A stretch of DNA of 64,000 bases from Bugula neritina. Its lineage: Eukaryota > Bryozoa > Gymnolaemata > Cheilostomatida > Bugulidae. The stretch spans positions 1,550,001 through 1,614,000 of the forward strand of contig CAXIUT010000230.1 of NCBI GenBank assembly GCA_964035545.1, read 5' to 3'. The notes under the pieces are model-generated. The model saw nothing but the letters and a program-made list of their open reading frames with translations. It made no database searches and had not been told where the DNA came from. The position numbers and the translations under genes are program-made. Shown here piece by piece: positions 29,435 through 45,910 of the stretch. Numbering within the stretch: the stretch's first letter is position 1; each line of letters starts with the position of its first letter.

Positions 29435-32400
29435 ACAACCTACTGAAATATACTGCAACATACTAAAATACACTATAACGTATTGAAATATACTGCAACA
29501 TACTGAAATACACTATAACATATTGAAATATGCTGTAGCATACTGAAATACACTGCCACACACTGAAGTATACTGTAATATACAGAAATGTACTGTAACA
29601 TACTGAAACACACGGCAACATACTGAAATGTACTGCAACATACTGTAATATACTGCAAGATACTGCAAAACACTGAGTACACTGTGTCATACTGAAATAC
29701 ACTGCAACATACTGCAAGATATTGCTACATACTGAATTACACTGTAACATATTGAAATACACTGCATCATACTACAACATACTGAAATACACTGAAACAT
29801 ATTGATATACATTGCAACACATTGAAATATACTGCAACACACTGAAACGTAAGGCAACATACTGAAATATACTGCGACACATTGAAATATTCTGCAACAT
29901 ACTAGAATATACTCCAACATACTGCAACTTCCTAAAATACACTGTAACATACTGAAATACACTGCATTACATTGAAAATTACTGCAACATACTTAAACAT
30001 ACGGCAACATACTGAAATATAATGCAACATACTGAAATACACTATAACATATTGAAACATACTGCAATATACTGAAATACACTATAACATATTGAAATAT
30101 GCTGTAGCATACTGAAATACACTGCAACAAACTGGTGTATACTGTAATATACAGAAATGAACTGTAACATACTGTAACATACTGAAACATACGGCAACAT
30201 ACTGGAGTACACTGCATCATAGTGATTTATACTGCAACCTACTGAAATTCACTGTAACATACTGAAACACACTGCAGCATACTGCAACATCCTGAAATAC
30301 AATGTAACAATTGAAATACACTGCAAAACATCGAAATGTACTGCAACACACTGAAATATACTGAAACATACAGAAATATACTGCAACATACAGAAATATA
30401 CTGCAACAGACTGCAACATACTGAGAAACAGTGTAACATACTGAAATAGACTGCAACACATTGGAATATACTGCAACATACTGAAATATGCTGTAGCATA
30501 CTGAAAAACACTACAACTCACTGAAGTATAGTGCGATATACGGAAATGTACCACAACATGCCTAAATATACTGCAACATACTGAAAAACACTACAACATA
30601 CTGCAACATAGTGAAATACACTGGAACATATTGAAATACACAGCGACACATTAAATTATACTGCAACACACTGAAGTATACTGTAATACACTGAAATATA
30701 ATGCAACATACTGAATTATACTGCAACATAATGCAACATACTGAAATACACTACAACATACTGCAACATACTGAAATACACTGTGATACACTGAAATACA
30801 CTGCAACATACTGCAATATACTGCAACATACTGAAATAAACTGAGACACATTAAAATATACCGCAACATACTGAAATATACTGCAACATACTGCAACATA
30901 CTAAAATACACTGCAACATACTGCAACATACTGAAATACACTGGAACATATTGAAATACACTGCGAAACATTAAAATATACTGCAACACACTGAAACATA
31001 GGGCAACATACCGAAGTATACTGCGAAACCTTGAAAAATACTGCAACATACTGAAATATACTGCAAGTGGTGCAACATACTCTAATTCACTGTGACACAC
31101 TGAAATACACTGCAACATACTGCAACATACTGAAATACACTGGAACTTACTGAAATATACTGCGACACATTAAAATATACAGTAACATACTGAAATATAC
31201 TTCAACATACTGCAACATACTGAAATACACTGCAACACCTTGAAAAATACTGCAACATACTTAAACATACGACAACATACTAAAATACACTATAACATAT
31301 TGAAATATACTGCAACATACTCAAATACACTATAACATATTGAAATATACTGCAACATACTGAATTACACTCTAACAAACCGAAATATGCTGTAGCATAC
31401 TGAATTACACTGCAACACACTGAAGTATACTGTAATATACTGAAATGTACTGCGACATACTGAATTATAATGCAACATACTGCAGCATACTGAAATACAC
31501 TGTAACATAATGAAATATGCTGTAGCACACTGAAATACACTGCAACACACTGAAGTATACTGTAATATACTGAAATGTACTGCAACATACTGGAATATAC
31601 TGTAACACACTGAAATATACTCTAACATACCGAAATACACTGTAACATACTGAAATAAACTGCAACATACTGCAACATACTGAAATACACTTGAACATAA
31701 TGAAATACACTGAAACACATTGAATTATACTGCAACCTACCAAAATGAATGGTAAACGAGTGAAATATACTGTAACATAATGAAACATACCGGAACATAC
31801 TGTAACATAATAAAATATACTGTAACACACTGAAATATGCTACAAGATACTGAAATATACTGTAACATACTGAAACGTACGCACCATACTGAAATACGCT
31901 GCAACATACTGAAATATACTGCAAGATACTGTAACATACTGAAATACACTGAAATACACTGTAACATATTAAAATACATTGCAAAACATCGAAATATACT
32001 ACAACATACTGAAATATGCTGTAGCATACTGAAAGACACTACAACTCAATGAAGGATAGTGTGATATACGGAAATGTACTGCAACATGCCCAAATATACT
32101 GCAACACACTGAAACATGAGGCAACATACTGAAATATACTGCGATGCATTGAAGTATACTGCAACATACTAAAATATACTGCAACATACTGCGACATCCT
32201 AAAATACACTGTAACATACTGAAACACACTGCAACACCTTGAAAAATACTGCAACATACTTAAACATACGGCAACATACTAAAATACACTATAACATATT
32301 GAACTATACTGCAACATACTGAAATACACTATAACATATTGAAATATACTGCAACATACTGATTTACACTCTAACAAACTGAAATATGCTGTAGCATACT

Positions 32401-33087
32401 GAATTACACTGCAACACACTAAAGTGTACTGTAACATACTGAAATGTGCTGCGACATACTGACTTATACTGCAACATACTGCAACATACTGAAATACACT
32501 GTAACATAATGAAATATGCTGTAGCACACTGAAATACACTGCAACACACTGAAGTATACTGTAATATACTGAAATGTACTGCAACATACTGAAATACACT
32601 GTAACATACTGAAATAAACTGCAACATACTGCAACATACTGAATTACACTTGAACATAATGAAATATACTGAAACACATTGAAATATACTCCAACATACC
32701 GAAGTATAATGTAATACACTGAAATATAATGCAACATACTGAAATGTACTGCAACACACTGAAATATGCTGTAGCATATTGAAAGACACTACAACTCACT
32801 GAAGTATAGTGTAATATACGGGAATGTACTGCAACATGCCGAAATAAACTGCAACATACTGAAATACACTGGAGCATATTGATATGCACTGCAACACATT
32901 GAAATATACTGCAACACACTGAAACATAAGGCAACATAGTGAAATATACTGCGACACATTGAAATATACTGCAACATACTAAAATATACTGCAACATACT
33001 GCAGCATCCTAAAATACACTGTAACATACTGAAATACACTGCAACACCTTGAAAAATACTGCAACATACTTAAACATACTGCAACAT
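29435..33087. repeat. 3,653-bp landmark interval, mosaic unit
   Basis: The interval begins like other units, then carries the 30.0-30.83 kb duplicate of 27.7-28.5 kb. Next comes a block at 31.36-31.84 kb that reappears at 52.82-53.30 kb (offset 21,463 bp). It ends with the 32.3-33.1 kb series that is shared with 36.56-37.37 kb (offset 4,278 bp). It is a composite of at least three block sources. Confidence 0.72.
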
Positions 33088-34860
33088 ACAACCTACTGAA
33101 ATATACTGCAACATACTAAAATACACTATAACGTATTGAAATATACTGCAACATACTGAAATACACTATAACATATTGAAATATGCTGTAGCATACTGAA
33201 ATACACTGCCACACACTGAAGTATACTGTAATATAGAGAAATGTACTGTAACATACAGAAACACACGGCAACATATTGAAATGTACTGCAACATACTGAA
33301 ATATACTGCAACATACTGAAACGTACGCAACATACTGAAATACGCTGCAACATACTGTAATATACTGCAAGATACTGCAAAACACTGAGTACACTGTGTC
33401 ATACTGAAATACACTGCAACATACTGCAAGATATTGCTACATACTGAATTACACTGTAACATATTGAAATACACTGCATCATACTGCAACATACTGAAAT
33501 ACACTGAAACATATTGATATACACCGCAACACATTGAAATATACTGCAACACACTGAAACGTAAGGCAACATACTGAAATATACTGCGACACATTGAAAT
33601 ATACTGCAACATACTAGAATATACTCCAACATACTGCAACTTCCTAAAATACACTGTAACATACTGAAATACACTGCATTACATTGATAATTACTGCAAC
33701 ATACTGAAACATACGGCAACATACTGAAATATACTGCAACATACTGAAATACACTATAACATATTGAAATATACTGCAACATACTGAAATACACTATAAC
33801 ATATTGAAATATGCTGTAGCATACTGAATTACACTGCAACAAACTGGTGTATACTGTTATATACCGAAATGTACTGTAACATACTGAAACATACGGCAAC
33901 ATACTGAAATGTACTGAAACATACTGAAATATAATGCAACAAACTGCAACGTACTGATATACACTGTATCATAATGAAATACACTGCAACACATGGGAAT
34001 ATACTGCAACACACCTAAATATACGGTAATATACTGAAATAAACTGTCACACAATGAAACATACCGGAATATACTGCAACATAATGAAATATACTGTAGC
34101 ACACTGAAATATGCTACAAGATACTGAAATATACTGTAACATACTGAAACGTATGCAACATACTGAAATACGCTGCAACATACTGAAATATACTGCAAGA
34201 TACTGTAACATACTGAAATACACTGAAATACACTGTAACATATTAAAATGCATTGCAAAACATCGAAATATACTACAACTTACTGAAATATGCTGTAGCA
34301 TACTGAAAGACACTACAACTCAATGAAGGATAGTGTGATATACGGAAATGTACAGCAACATGCCCAAATATACTGCAACACACTGAAACATGAGGCAACA
34401 TACTGAAATAGACTGCGATGCATTGAAGTATACTGCAACATACTAAAATATACTGCAACATACTGCGACATCCTAAAATACACTGTAACATACTGAAACA
34501 CACTGCAACACCGTGAAAAATACTGCAACATACTTAAACATACGGCAACATACTAAAATACACTATAACATATTGAAATATACTGCAACATACTGAAATA
34601 GACTAAAACATATTGAAATATACTGCAACATACTGATTTACACTCTAACAAACTGAAATATGCTGTAGCATACTGAATTACACTGCAACACACTAAAGTG
34701 TACTGTAACATACTGAAATGTGCTGCGACATACTGACTTATACTGCAACATACTGCAACATACTGAAATACACTGTAACATAATGAAATATGCTGTAGCA
34801 CACTGAAATACACTGCAACACACTGAAGTATACTGTAATATACTGAAATGTACTGCAACA
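32857..34860. repeat. 2,004-bp tandem duplication, copy A
   Basis: This copy is followed immediately by copy B at 34861-36864, at a constant offset of 2,004 bp. Shared anchors include CACTGGAGCATATTG near 32867 and 34871, and ACAACCTACTG at 33088 and 35092. Few differences are visible, for example TAGACTAAAACAT near 34600 here versus TAGACTATAACAT near 36604 in copy B. Confidence 0.88.
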
Positions 34861-36864
34861 TACTGAAATACACTGGAGCATATTGATATGCACTGCAACA
34901 CATTGAAATATACTGCAACACACTGAAACATAAGGCAACATAGTGAAATATACTGCGACACATTGAAATATACTGCAACATACTAAAATATACTGCAACA
35001 TACTGCAGCATCCTAAAATACACTGTAACATACTGAAATACACTGCAACACCTTGAAAAATACTGCAACATACTTAAACATACTGCAACATACAACCTAC
35101 TGAAATATACTGCAACATACTAAAATACACTATAACGTATTGAAATATACTGCAACATACTGAAATACACTATAACATATTGAAATATGCTGTAGCATAC
35201 TGAAATACACTGCCACACACTGAAGTATACTGTAATATAGAGAAATGTACTGTAACATACAGAAACACACGGCAACATATTGAAATGTACTGCAACATAC
35301 TGAAATATACTGCAACATACTGAAACGTACGCAACATACTGAAATACGCTGCAACATACTGTAATATACTGCAAGATACTGCAAAACACTGAGTACACTG
35401 TGTCATACTGAAATACACTGCAACATACTGCAAGATATTGCTACATACTGAATTACACTGTAACATATTGAAATACACTGCATCATACTGCAACATACTG
35501 AAATACACTGAAACATATTGATATACACCGCAACACATTGAAATATACTGCAACACACTGAAACGTAAGGCAACATACTGAAATATACTGCGACACATTG
35601 AAATATACTGCAACATACTAGAATATACTCCAACATACTGCAACTTCCTAAAATACACTGTAACATACTGAAATACACTGCATTACATTGATAATTACTG
35701 CAACATACTGAAACATACGGCAACATATTGAAATATACTGCAACATACTGAAATACACTATAACATATTGAAATATACTGCAACATACTGAAATACACTA
35801 TAACATATTGAAATATGCTGTAGCATACTGAATTACACTGCAACAAACTGGTGTATACTGTTATATACAGAAATGTACTGTAACATACTGAAACATACGG
35901 CAACATACTGAAATGTACTGAAACATACTGAAATATAATGCAACAAACTGCAACGTACTGATATACACTGTATCATAATGAAATACACTGCAACACATGG
36001 GAATATACTGCAACACACCTAAATATACGGTAATATACTGAAATAAACTGTCACACAATGAAACATACCGGAATATACTGCAACATAATGAAATATACTG
36101 TAGCACACTGAAATATGCTACAAGATACTGAAATATACTGTAACATACTGAAACGTACGCAACATACTGAAATACGCTGCAACATACTGAAATATACTGC
36201 AAGATACTGTAACATACTGAAATACACTGAAATACACTGTAACATATTAAAATGCATTGCAAAACATCGAAATATACTACAACTTACTGAAATATGCTGT
36301 AGCATACTGAAAGACACTACAACTCAATGAAGGATAGTGTGATATACGGAAATGTACAGCAACATGCCCAAATATACTGCAACACACTGAAACATGAGGC
36401 AACATACTGAAATAGACTGCGATGCATTGAAGTATACTGCAACATACTAAAATATACTGCAACATACTGCGACATCCTAAAATACACTGTAACATACTGA
36501 AACACACTGCAACACCGTGAAAAATACTGCAACATACTTAAACATACGGCAACATACTAAAATACACTATAACATATTGAAATATACTGCAACATACTGA
36601 AATAGACTATAACATATTGAAATATACTGCAACATACTGATTTACACTCTAACAAACTGAAATATGCTGTAGCATACTGAATTACACTGCAACACACTAA
36701 AGTGTACTGTAACATACTGAAATGTGCTGCGACATACTGACTTATACTGCAACATACTGCAACATACTGAAATACACTGTAACATAATGAAATATGCTGT
36801 AGCACACTGAAATACACTGCAACACACTGAAGTATACTGTAATATACTGAAATGTACTGCAACA
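34861..36864. repeat. 2,004-bp tandem duplication, copy B
   Basis: This is the head-to-tail partner of 32857-34860. After 36864 the sequence returns to the series that precedes copy A (32.59 kb onward, offset 4,278 bp). The pair is therefore an extra copy inserted in register, as unequal exchange would make. Confidence 0.88.
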
Positions 36865-37365
36865 TACCGAAATACACTGTAACATACTGAAATAAACTGC
36901 AACATACTGCAACATACTGAATTACACTTGAACATAATGAAATACACTGAAACACATTGAAATATACTCCAACATACCGAAGTATAATGTAATACACTGA
37001 AATATAATGCAACATACTGAAATGTACTGCAACATACTGAAATATGCTGTAGCATATTGAAAGACACTACAACCCACTGAAGTATAGTGTAATACACGGG
37101 AATGTACTGCAACATGCCGAAATAAACTGCAACATACTGAAATACACTGGAACATATTGATATGCACTGCAACACATTGAAATATACTGCAACACACTGA
37201 AACATAAGGCAACATAGTGAAATATACTGCGACACATTGAAATATACTGCAACATACTAAAATATACTGCAACATACTGCAGCATCCTAAAATACACTGT
37301 AACATACTGAAATACACTGCAACACCTTGAAAAATACTGCAACATACTTAAACATACTGCAACAT

Positions 37366-38720
37366 ACAACCTACTGAAATATACTGCAACATACTAAAAT
37401 ACACTATAACGTATTGAAATATACTGCAACATACTGAAATACACTATAACATATTGAAATATGCTGTAGCATACTGAAATACACTGCCACACACTGAAGT
37501 ATACTGTAATATAGAGAAATGTACTGTAACATACTGAAACACACGGCAACATATTGAAATGTACTGTAACATACTGAAATATACTGCAACATACTGAAAC
37601 GTACGCAACATACTGAAATACGCTGCAACATACTGTAATATACTGCAAGATACTGCAAAACACTGAGTACACTGTGTCATACTGAAATACACTGCAACAT
37701 GCTGCAAGATATTGCTACATACTGAATTACACTGTAACATATTGAAATACACTGCATCATACTGCAACATACTGAAATACACTGAAACACATTGAAATAT
37801 ACTGCAACACACTGAAACGTAAGGCAACATACTGAAATATACTGCGACACATTGAAATATACTGCAACATACTAGAATATACTCCAACATTCTGCAACTT
37901 CCTAAAATACACTGTAACATACTGAAATACACTGCATTACATTGATAATTACTGCAACATACTGAAACATACGGCAACATACTGAAATATACTGCAACAT
38001 ACTGAAATACACTATAACATATTGAAATATACTGCAACATACTGAAATACACTATAACATATTGAAATATGCTGTAGCATACTGAATTACACTGCAACAA
38101 ACTGGTGTATACTGTTATATACAGAAATGTACTGTAACATACTGAAACATACGGCAACATACTGAAATGTACTGAAACATACAGAAATATAATGCAACAA
38201 ACTGCAACGTACTGATATACACTGTATCATAATGAAATACACTGCAACACATGGGAATATACTGCAACACACCTAAATATACGGTAATATACTGAAATAT
38301 ACTGTCACACAATGAAACATACTCTAACATACCGAAATAGACTGTAACATACTGAAATATACTGCAACATACTGAAATGTACTGCAACATACTGAAATAT
38401 GCTGTAGCATATTGAAAGACACTACAACTCACTGAAGTATAGTGTAATATACGGGAATGTACTGCAACATGCCGAAATAAACTGGAACATACTGAAATAC
38501 ACTGGAACATATTGATATGCACTGCAACACATTGAAATATACTGCAACACACTGAAACATAATGCAACATAGTGAAATATACTGCGACACATTGAAATAT
38601 ACTGCAACATACTAAAATATACTGCAACATACTGCAGCATCCTAAAATACACTGTAACGTACTGAAATACACTGCAACACCTTGAAAAATACTGCAACAT
38701 ACTTAAACATACTGCAACAT
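37366..38720. repeat. 1,355-bp truncated higher-order unit with an exchange junction near 38315
   Basis: The left part follows the 33-36 kb type of unit. Near 38315, after ACTGTCACACAATGAAACATAC, it switches to the 20.74-kb type series (CTCTAACATACCGAAATAG). It is the shortest landmark interval in the window and its internal switch is the left breakpoint of the 17,580-bp-offset block. Confidence 0.8.
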
Positions 38721-41700
38721 ACAACCTACTGAAATATACTGCAACATACTAAAATACACTATAACGTATTGAAACATACTGCAACATACTGAAATACACT
38801 ATAACATATTGAAATATGCTGTAGCATACTGAAATACACTGCCACACACTGAAGTATACTGTAATATACAGAAATGTACTGTAACATACTGAAACACACG
38901 GCAACATACTGAAATGTACTGCAACATACTGAAATATACTGCAACATACTGAAACGTACGCAACATACTGAAATACGCTTCAACATACTGTAATATACTG
39001 CAAGATACTGCAAAACACTGAGTACACTGTGTCATGCTGAAATACACTGCAACATACTGCAAGATATTGCTACATACTGAATTACACTGTAACATATTGA
39101 AATACACTGCATGATACTGCAACATACTGAAATACACTGAAACATATTGATATACACTGCAACACATTGAAATATACTGCAACACACTGAAACGTAAGGC
39201 AACATACTGAAATATACTGCGACACATTGAAATATACTGCAACATACTAGAATATACTCCAACATACTGCAACTTCCTAAAATACACTGTAACATACTGA
39301 AATACACTGCATTACATTGAAAATTACTGCAACATACTGAAACATACGGCAACATACTGAAATATACTGCAACATACTGAAATACACTATAACATATTGA
39401 AATATACTGCAACATACTGAAATACACTATAACATATTGAAATATGCTGTAGCATAGTGAAATACACTGCAACAAACTGGTGTATACTGTTATATACAGA
39501 AATGTACTGTAACATACTGAAACATACGGCAACATACTGAAATGTACTGAAACATACTGAAATATAATGCAACAAACTGCAACGTACTGATATACACTGA
39601 ACCATAATGAAATACACTGCAACACATGGGAATATACAGCAACACACCTAATTATACGGTAATATACTGAAATATACTGTCACACAATGAAACATACCGG
39701 AATATACTGCAACATAATGAAATATACTGTAGCACACTGAAATATACTTCACGATACAGAAATATACTGTAACATACTGAAATGTCTGCAACATACTGGA
39801 GTACACTGCAACATAGTGATTTATACTGCAACATACTGAAATTCACTGTAACATTTTGAATTACACTGCAGCATCCTCCAACATCCTGAAATACAATGTA
39901 ACAATTGAAATACACTGCAAAACATCGAAATATACTGCAACACACTGAAATATACTTAAACATACAGAAATATACTGCAACATACAGAAATATACTGCAA
40001 CAGACTGCAACATACTGAGAGACAGTGTAACATACTGAAATAGACTGCAACACATTGGAATATACTGCAACATACTGAAATATGCTGCCACACACTGAAG
40101 TATACTGTAATATACAGAAATGTACTGTAACATACTGTAACATACTGAAACATACGGCAAAATACTGAAATGTACTGCAACATACTGAAATATACTGCAA
40201 CAAAGTGCAACATACTGAAATACACTGTAACATATTGAAATACACTGCGACACATTAAAATATACTGCAACACACTGAAACATACGGCAACCTGCCGAAT
40301 TATACTGCGATACGTTGAAATATACTGCAACATACTGAAATATATTGCAAGTGGTGCAACATACTGAAATACACTGTGACACACTGAAATACACTGCAAC
40401 ATACTGAAACATACTGCAACATTATGAAATACACTGTAACATATTGAAATACACTGCAACATACTGCAACATACTGAAATACACTGGAACTTACTGAAAT
40501 ATACTGCGACACTTTAAAATACACTGTAACATACTGAAATATACTTCAACATACTGCAACATACTAAAATACACTGTAACATACTGAAATACATTGCAAC
40601 ACATTGAAATATACTGCAACATACTGAAACATACTGCAACATACTGAAATATACTGCAACATACTGAATTACACTATAACATATTGAAATATAATGCAAC
40701 ATACTGAATAACACTCTAACATACTGAACTAGGCTGTAGCATACTGAAATACACTGCCACACACTGAAGTATACTGTAATATACAGAAATGTAATGTAAC
40801 ATACTGAAACACACGGCAACATACTGAAATGTACTGTAACATACTGAAATATACTGCAACGTAGTGCAACGTACTGAAATACACTGTAACATAATGAATT
40901 ACATTGCAACACATTAAAACATACTGCAACATAATGAAACATACTGCAACATACTGAAATATACTGCAACATACTGAATTACACTCTAACATACTGAAAT
41001 ATGCTCTAGCATACTGAAATACACTGCAACACAGTGGAGTATACTGTAATACACTGAAATGTTATGCAACGTACTGAAAAATAATGCAACGCGTTGAATT
41101 ACACTATAACATACTGAAATATACCGAACATACTGAAATGTAGTGTAATATACAGAAATGAACTGTAACATACTGAATTATACTGTAACACACTGAAACA
41201 TACTCTAACATACCGAAATAGACTGTAACATACTGAAATATACTGCAACATACTGAAATGTACTGCAACATACTGAAATATGCTGTAGCATATTGAAAGA
41301 CACTACAACTCACTGAAGTATAGTGTAATATACGGGAATGTACTGCAACATGCCGAAATAAACTGGAACATACTGAAATACACTGGAACATATTGATATG
41401 CACTGCAACACATTGAAATATACTGCAACACACTGAAACATAAGGCAACATAGTGAAATATACTGCGACACATTGAAATATACTGCAACATACTAAAATA
41501 TACTGCAACATACTGCAGCATCCTAAAATACACTGTAACATACTGAAATACACTGCAACACCTTGAAAAATACTGCAACATACTTAAACATACTGCAACA
41601 TACAACCTACTGAAATATACTGCAACATACTAAAATACACTATAACGTATTGAAACATACTGCAACATACTGAAATACACTATAACATATTGAAATATGC

Positions 41701-43534
41701 TGTAGCATACTGAAATACACTGCCACACACTGAAGTATACTGTAATATACAGAAATGTACTGTAACATACTGAAACACACGGCAACATACTGAAATGTAC
41801 TGCAACATACTGAAATATACTGCAACATACTGAAACGTACGCAACATACTGAAATACGCTTCAACATACTGTAATATACTGCAAGATACTGCAAAACACT
41901 GAGTACACTGTGTCATACTGAAATACACTGCAACATACTGCAAGATATTGCTACATACTGAATTACACTGTAACATATTGAAATACACTGCATCATACTG
42001 CAACATACTGAAATACACTGAAACATATTGATATACACTGCAACACATTGAAATATACTGCAACACACTGAAACGTAAGGCAACATACTGAAATATACTG
42101 CGACACATTGAAATATACTGCAACATACTAGAATATACTCCAACATACTGCAACTTCCTAAAATACACTGTAACATACTGAAATACACTGCATTACATTG
42201 AAAATTACTGCAACATACTGAAACATACGGCAACATACTGAAATATACTGCAACATACTGAAATACACTATAACATATTGAAATATACTGCAACATACTG
42301 AAATACACTATAACATATTGAAATATGCTGTAGCATACTGAAATACACTGCAACAAACTGGTGTATACTGTTATATACAGAAATGTACTGTAACATACTG
42401 AAACATACAGCAACATACTGAAATGTACTGAAACATACTGAAATATAATGCAACAAACTGCAACGTACTGATATACACTGATCCATAATGAAATACACTG
42501 CAACACATGGGAATATACTGCAACACACCTAATTATACGGTAATATACTGAAATATACTGTCACACAATGAAACATACCGGAATATACTGCAACATAATG
42601 AAATATACTGTAGCACACTGAAATATACTTCACGATACAGAAATATACTGTAACATACTGAAATGTCTGCAACATACTGGAGTACACTGCAACATAGTGA
42701 TTTATACTGCAACATACTGAAATTCACTGTAACATTTTGAATTACACTGCAGCATACTCCAACATCCTGAAATACAATGTAACAATTGAAATACACTGCA
42801 AAACATCGAAATATACTGCAACACACTGAAATATACTTAAACATACAGAAATATACTGCAACATACAGAAATATACTGCAACAGACTGCAACATACTGAG
42901 AAACAGTGTAACATACTGAAATAGACTGCAACACATTGGAATATACTGCAACATACTGAAATATGCTGTAGCACACTGAAAAACACTACAACTCACTGAA
43001 GTATGGTGTAATATACGGAAAAGTACTATGACATGCCGAAATATACCGCAACATACTGAAATACACTACAACATACTGCAACATACTGAAATACACTGGA
43101 ACATATTGAAATACACTGCGACACATTGAATTATACTGCATCATACTGAAGTATACTGTAATACACTGAAATATAATGTAACATACTGAATTATACTGCA
43201 ACTTAATGCAACATACTGAAATACACTACAACATACTGCAACATACTGAAATACACTGTGATACACTGAAATACACGGCAACATACTGCAATATACTGCA
43301 ACATACTGAAGTAAACTGAGACACATTAAAATATACCGCAACCTACTGAAATATACTGCAACATACTGCAACATACTAAAATACCCTGCAACATACTGCA
43401 ACATACTGAAATACACTGGAACATATTTAAATACACTGCGAAACATTAAAATATACTGCAACACACTGAAACATAGGGCAACATACCGAAGTATACTGCG
43501 ACACGTTGAAAAATACTGCAACATACTGAAATAT
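38315..43534. repeat. About 5.2-kb block, copy 2 (partner 20735-25954)
   Basis: This is the partner of 20735-25954 at an exact offset of 17,580 bp, including the 2,881-bp unit 38721-41601. Scattered single-base differences separate the copies, such as AAACATACAGC near 42400 where the partner has AAACATACGGC. Most of this block was copied a third time to 53.3-59.3 kb. Confidence 0.87.
38721..41601. repeat. 2,881-bp higher-order repeat unit
   Basis: This unit has exactly the same length as 21141-24021 and sits exactly 17,580 bp from it. The following unit again starts with ACAACCTACTG, at 41602. It is non-coding satellite throughout. Confidence 0.85.
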
Positions 43535-45147
43535 ACAGCAAATGGTGCAACATACTGAAATACAATGTGACACACTGGAATACACTGCAACATACTGCAA
43601 CATACTGAAATACACTGGAACTTACTGAAATATACTGCGACATATTAAAATATACAGTAACATACCGAAATATACTTCAACATACTGCAACATACTAAAA
43701 TACACTGTAACATACCGAAATACATTGCAACACATTGAAATATACTGCAACATACTGAAACATACTGCAACATACTGAAATATACTGCAACATACTGAAT
43801 TACACTATAACATATTGAAATATACCTCAACATACTGAATTACACTCTAACAAACTGAAATATGCTGTAGCATACTGAATTACACTGCAACACACTGAAG
43901 TATACTGTAATATACTGAAATGTACTGCGACATACTGAATTATACTGCAACATACTGCAACATTCTGAAATACACTGTAACATAATGAAATATGCTTTAG
44001 CAGACTGAAATACACTGCAACACACTGAAGTATACTGTAATATACTGAAATGTACTGCAACATACTGGAATATACTGTAACACACTGAAATATACTCTAA
44101 CATACCAAAATACACTGCAACACATTGAAATATACTGCAACATACCAAAACGAATGGTAAACTAGTGAAATATACTGTAACATAATGAAACATACCGGAA
44201 CATACTGCAACATAATAAAATATACTGTAACACACTGAAATATGCTACAAGATGCTGAAACATACTGTAACATACTGAAACGTACGCAACATACTGAAAT
44301 ACGCTGCAACATACTGAAATATACTGCAAGATACTGCAACATACTGAAATACACTGAAATACACTGTAACCTATTGATCTACATTGCAAAACATCGAAAT
44401 ACACTGCAACATACTAAAATATGCTGTAGCATACTGAAAGACACTACAACTCACAGAAGGATAGTGTGATATACGGAAATGTATCGCAACATGCCCAAAT
44501 ATACTGCAACACACTGAAATATAAGGCAACATACTGAAATATTTTGCGAAGCATTGAAATATACTGCAACATGCTAAAATATACTGCAAAATACTGCAAC
44601 ATCCTAAAATACACTGTAACATACTGAAATACACTGCAACACCTTGAAAAAGACTGCAACATACCTAAACATACAGCAACATACTAAAATACACTATAAC
44701 ATATTGAAATATACTGCAACATACTGAAATACACTATAACATATTGAAATATGCTGTAGCATACTGAAATATGCTGCCACACACTGAAGTATACTGTAAT
44801 ATACAGAAATGTACTGTAACATACTGTAACATACTGAAACATACGGCAAAATACTGAAATGTACTGCAACATACTGAAATATACTGCAACAAAGTGCAAC
44901 ATACTGAAATACACTGTAACATATTGAAATACACTGCGACACATTAAAATATACTGCAACACACTGAAACATACGGCAACCTGCCGAATTATACTGCGAC
45001 ACGTTGAAAAATACTGCAACATACTGAAATATACTGCAAGTGGTGCAACATACTGAAATACACTGTGACACACTGAAATACACTGCAACATACTGCAACA
45101 TACTGCAACATACTGAAATACACTGTAACATATTGAAATACACTGCA
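39001..45147. repeat. About 6.1-kb block, copy 1 (partner 53306-59272)
   Basis: The block matches 53306-59272 at offset 14,305 bp up to about 40.6 kb. It then matches at 14,125 bp to the right end, because the partner lacks 180 bp near 54.95 kb. Anchors: CAAGATACTGCAAAACACTG at 39001 and 53306, ACAACCTACTG at 41602 and 55727, and GCAACTTAATGC at 43198 and 57323. Confidence 0.86.
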
Positions 45148-45910
45148 ACATACTGCAACATACTGAAATACACTGGAACTTACTGAAATATACTGCGACA
45201 CTTTAAAATATACTCTAACAAACTGAAATATACTTCAACATACTGCAACATACTAAAATACACTGTAACATACTGAAATACATTGCAACACATTGAAATA
45301 TACTGCAACATACTGAAACATACTGCAACATACTGAAATATACTGCAACATACTGAATTACACTATAACATATTGAAATATAATGCAACATACTGAATAA
45401 CACTCTAACATACTGAACTAGGCTGTAGCATACTGAAATACACTGCCACACACTGAAGTATACTGTAATATACAGAAATGTAATGTAACATACTGAAACA
45501 CACGGCAACATACTGAAATGTACTGTAACATACTGAAATATACTGCAATGTAGTGCAACGTACTGAAATACACTGTAACATAATGAATTACATTGCAACA
45601 CCTTTAAACATACTGCAACATAATGAAACATACTGCAACATACTGAAATATACTGCAACATACTGAAACGTACGCAACATACTGAAATATGCTCTAGCAT
45701 ACTGAAATACACTGCAACACAGTGGAGTATACTGTAATACACTGAAATGTTACGCAACGTACTGAAAAATAATGCAACGCGCTGAATTACACTATAACAT
45801 ACTGAAATGTACCGCAACATACTGAAATGTAGTGTAATATACAGAAATGAACTGTAACATACTGAATTATACTGTAACACATTGAAACATACTCTAACAT
45901 ACCGAAATAG
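44823..45910. repeat. 1,088-bp tandem duplication, copy 1
   Basis: Directly followed by copy 2 at 45911-46998. The sequence ACTGTAACATACTGAAA lies at 44823, 45911 and 46999, that is, at both ends and the junction, which fits an exchange between short matching tracts. The copies look almost identical; I noticed A here versus G in copy 2 at GAAATRTACTTCAAC (45230 and 46318). The neighbouring 49-52 kb and 62 kb blocks carry this region only once. Confidence 0.88.
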
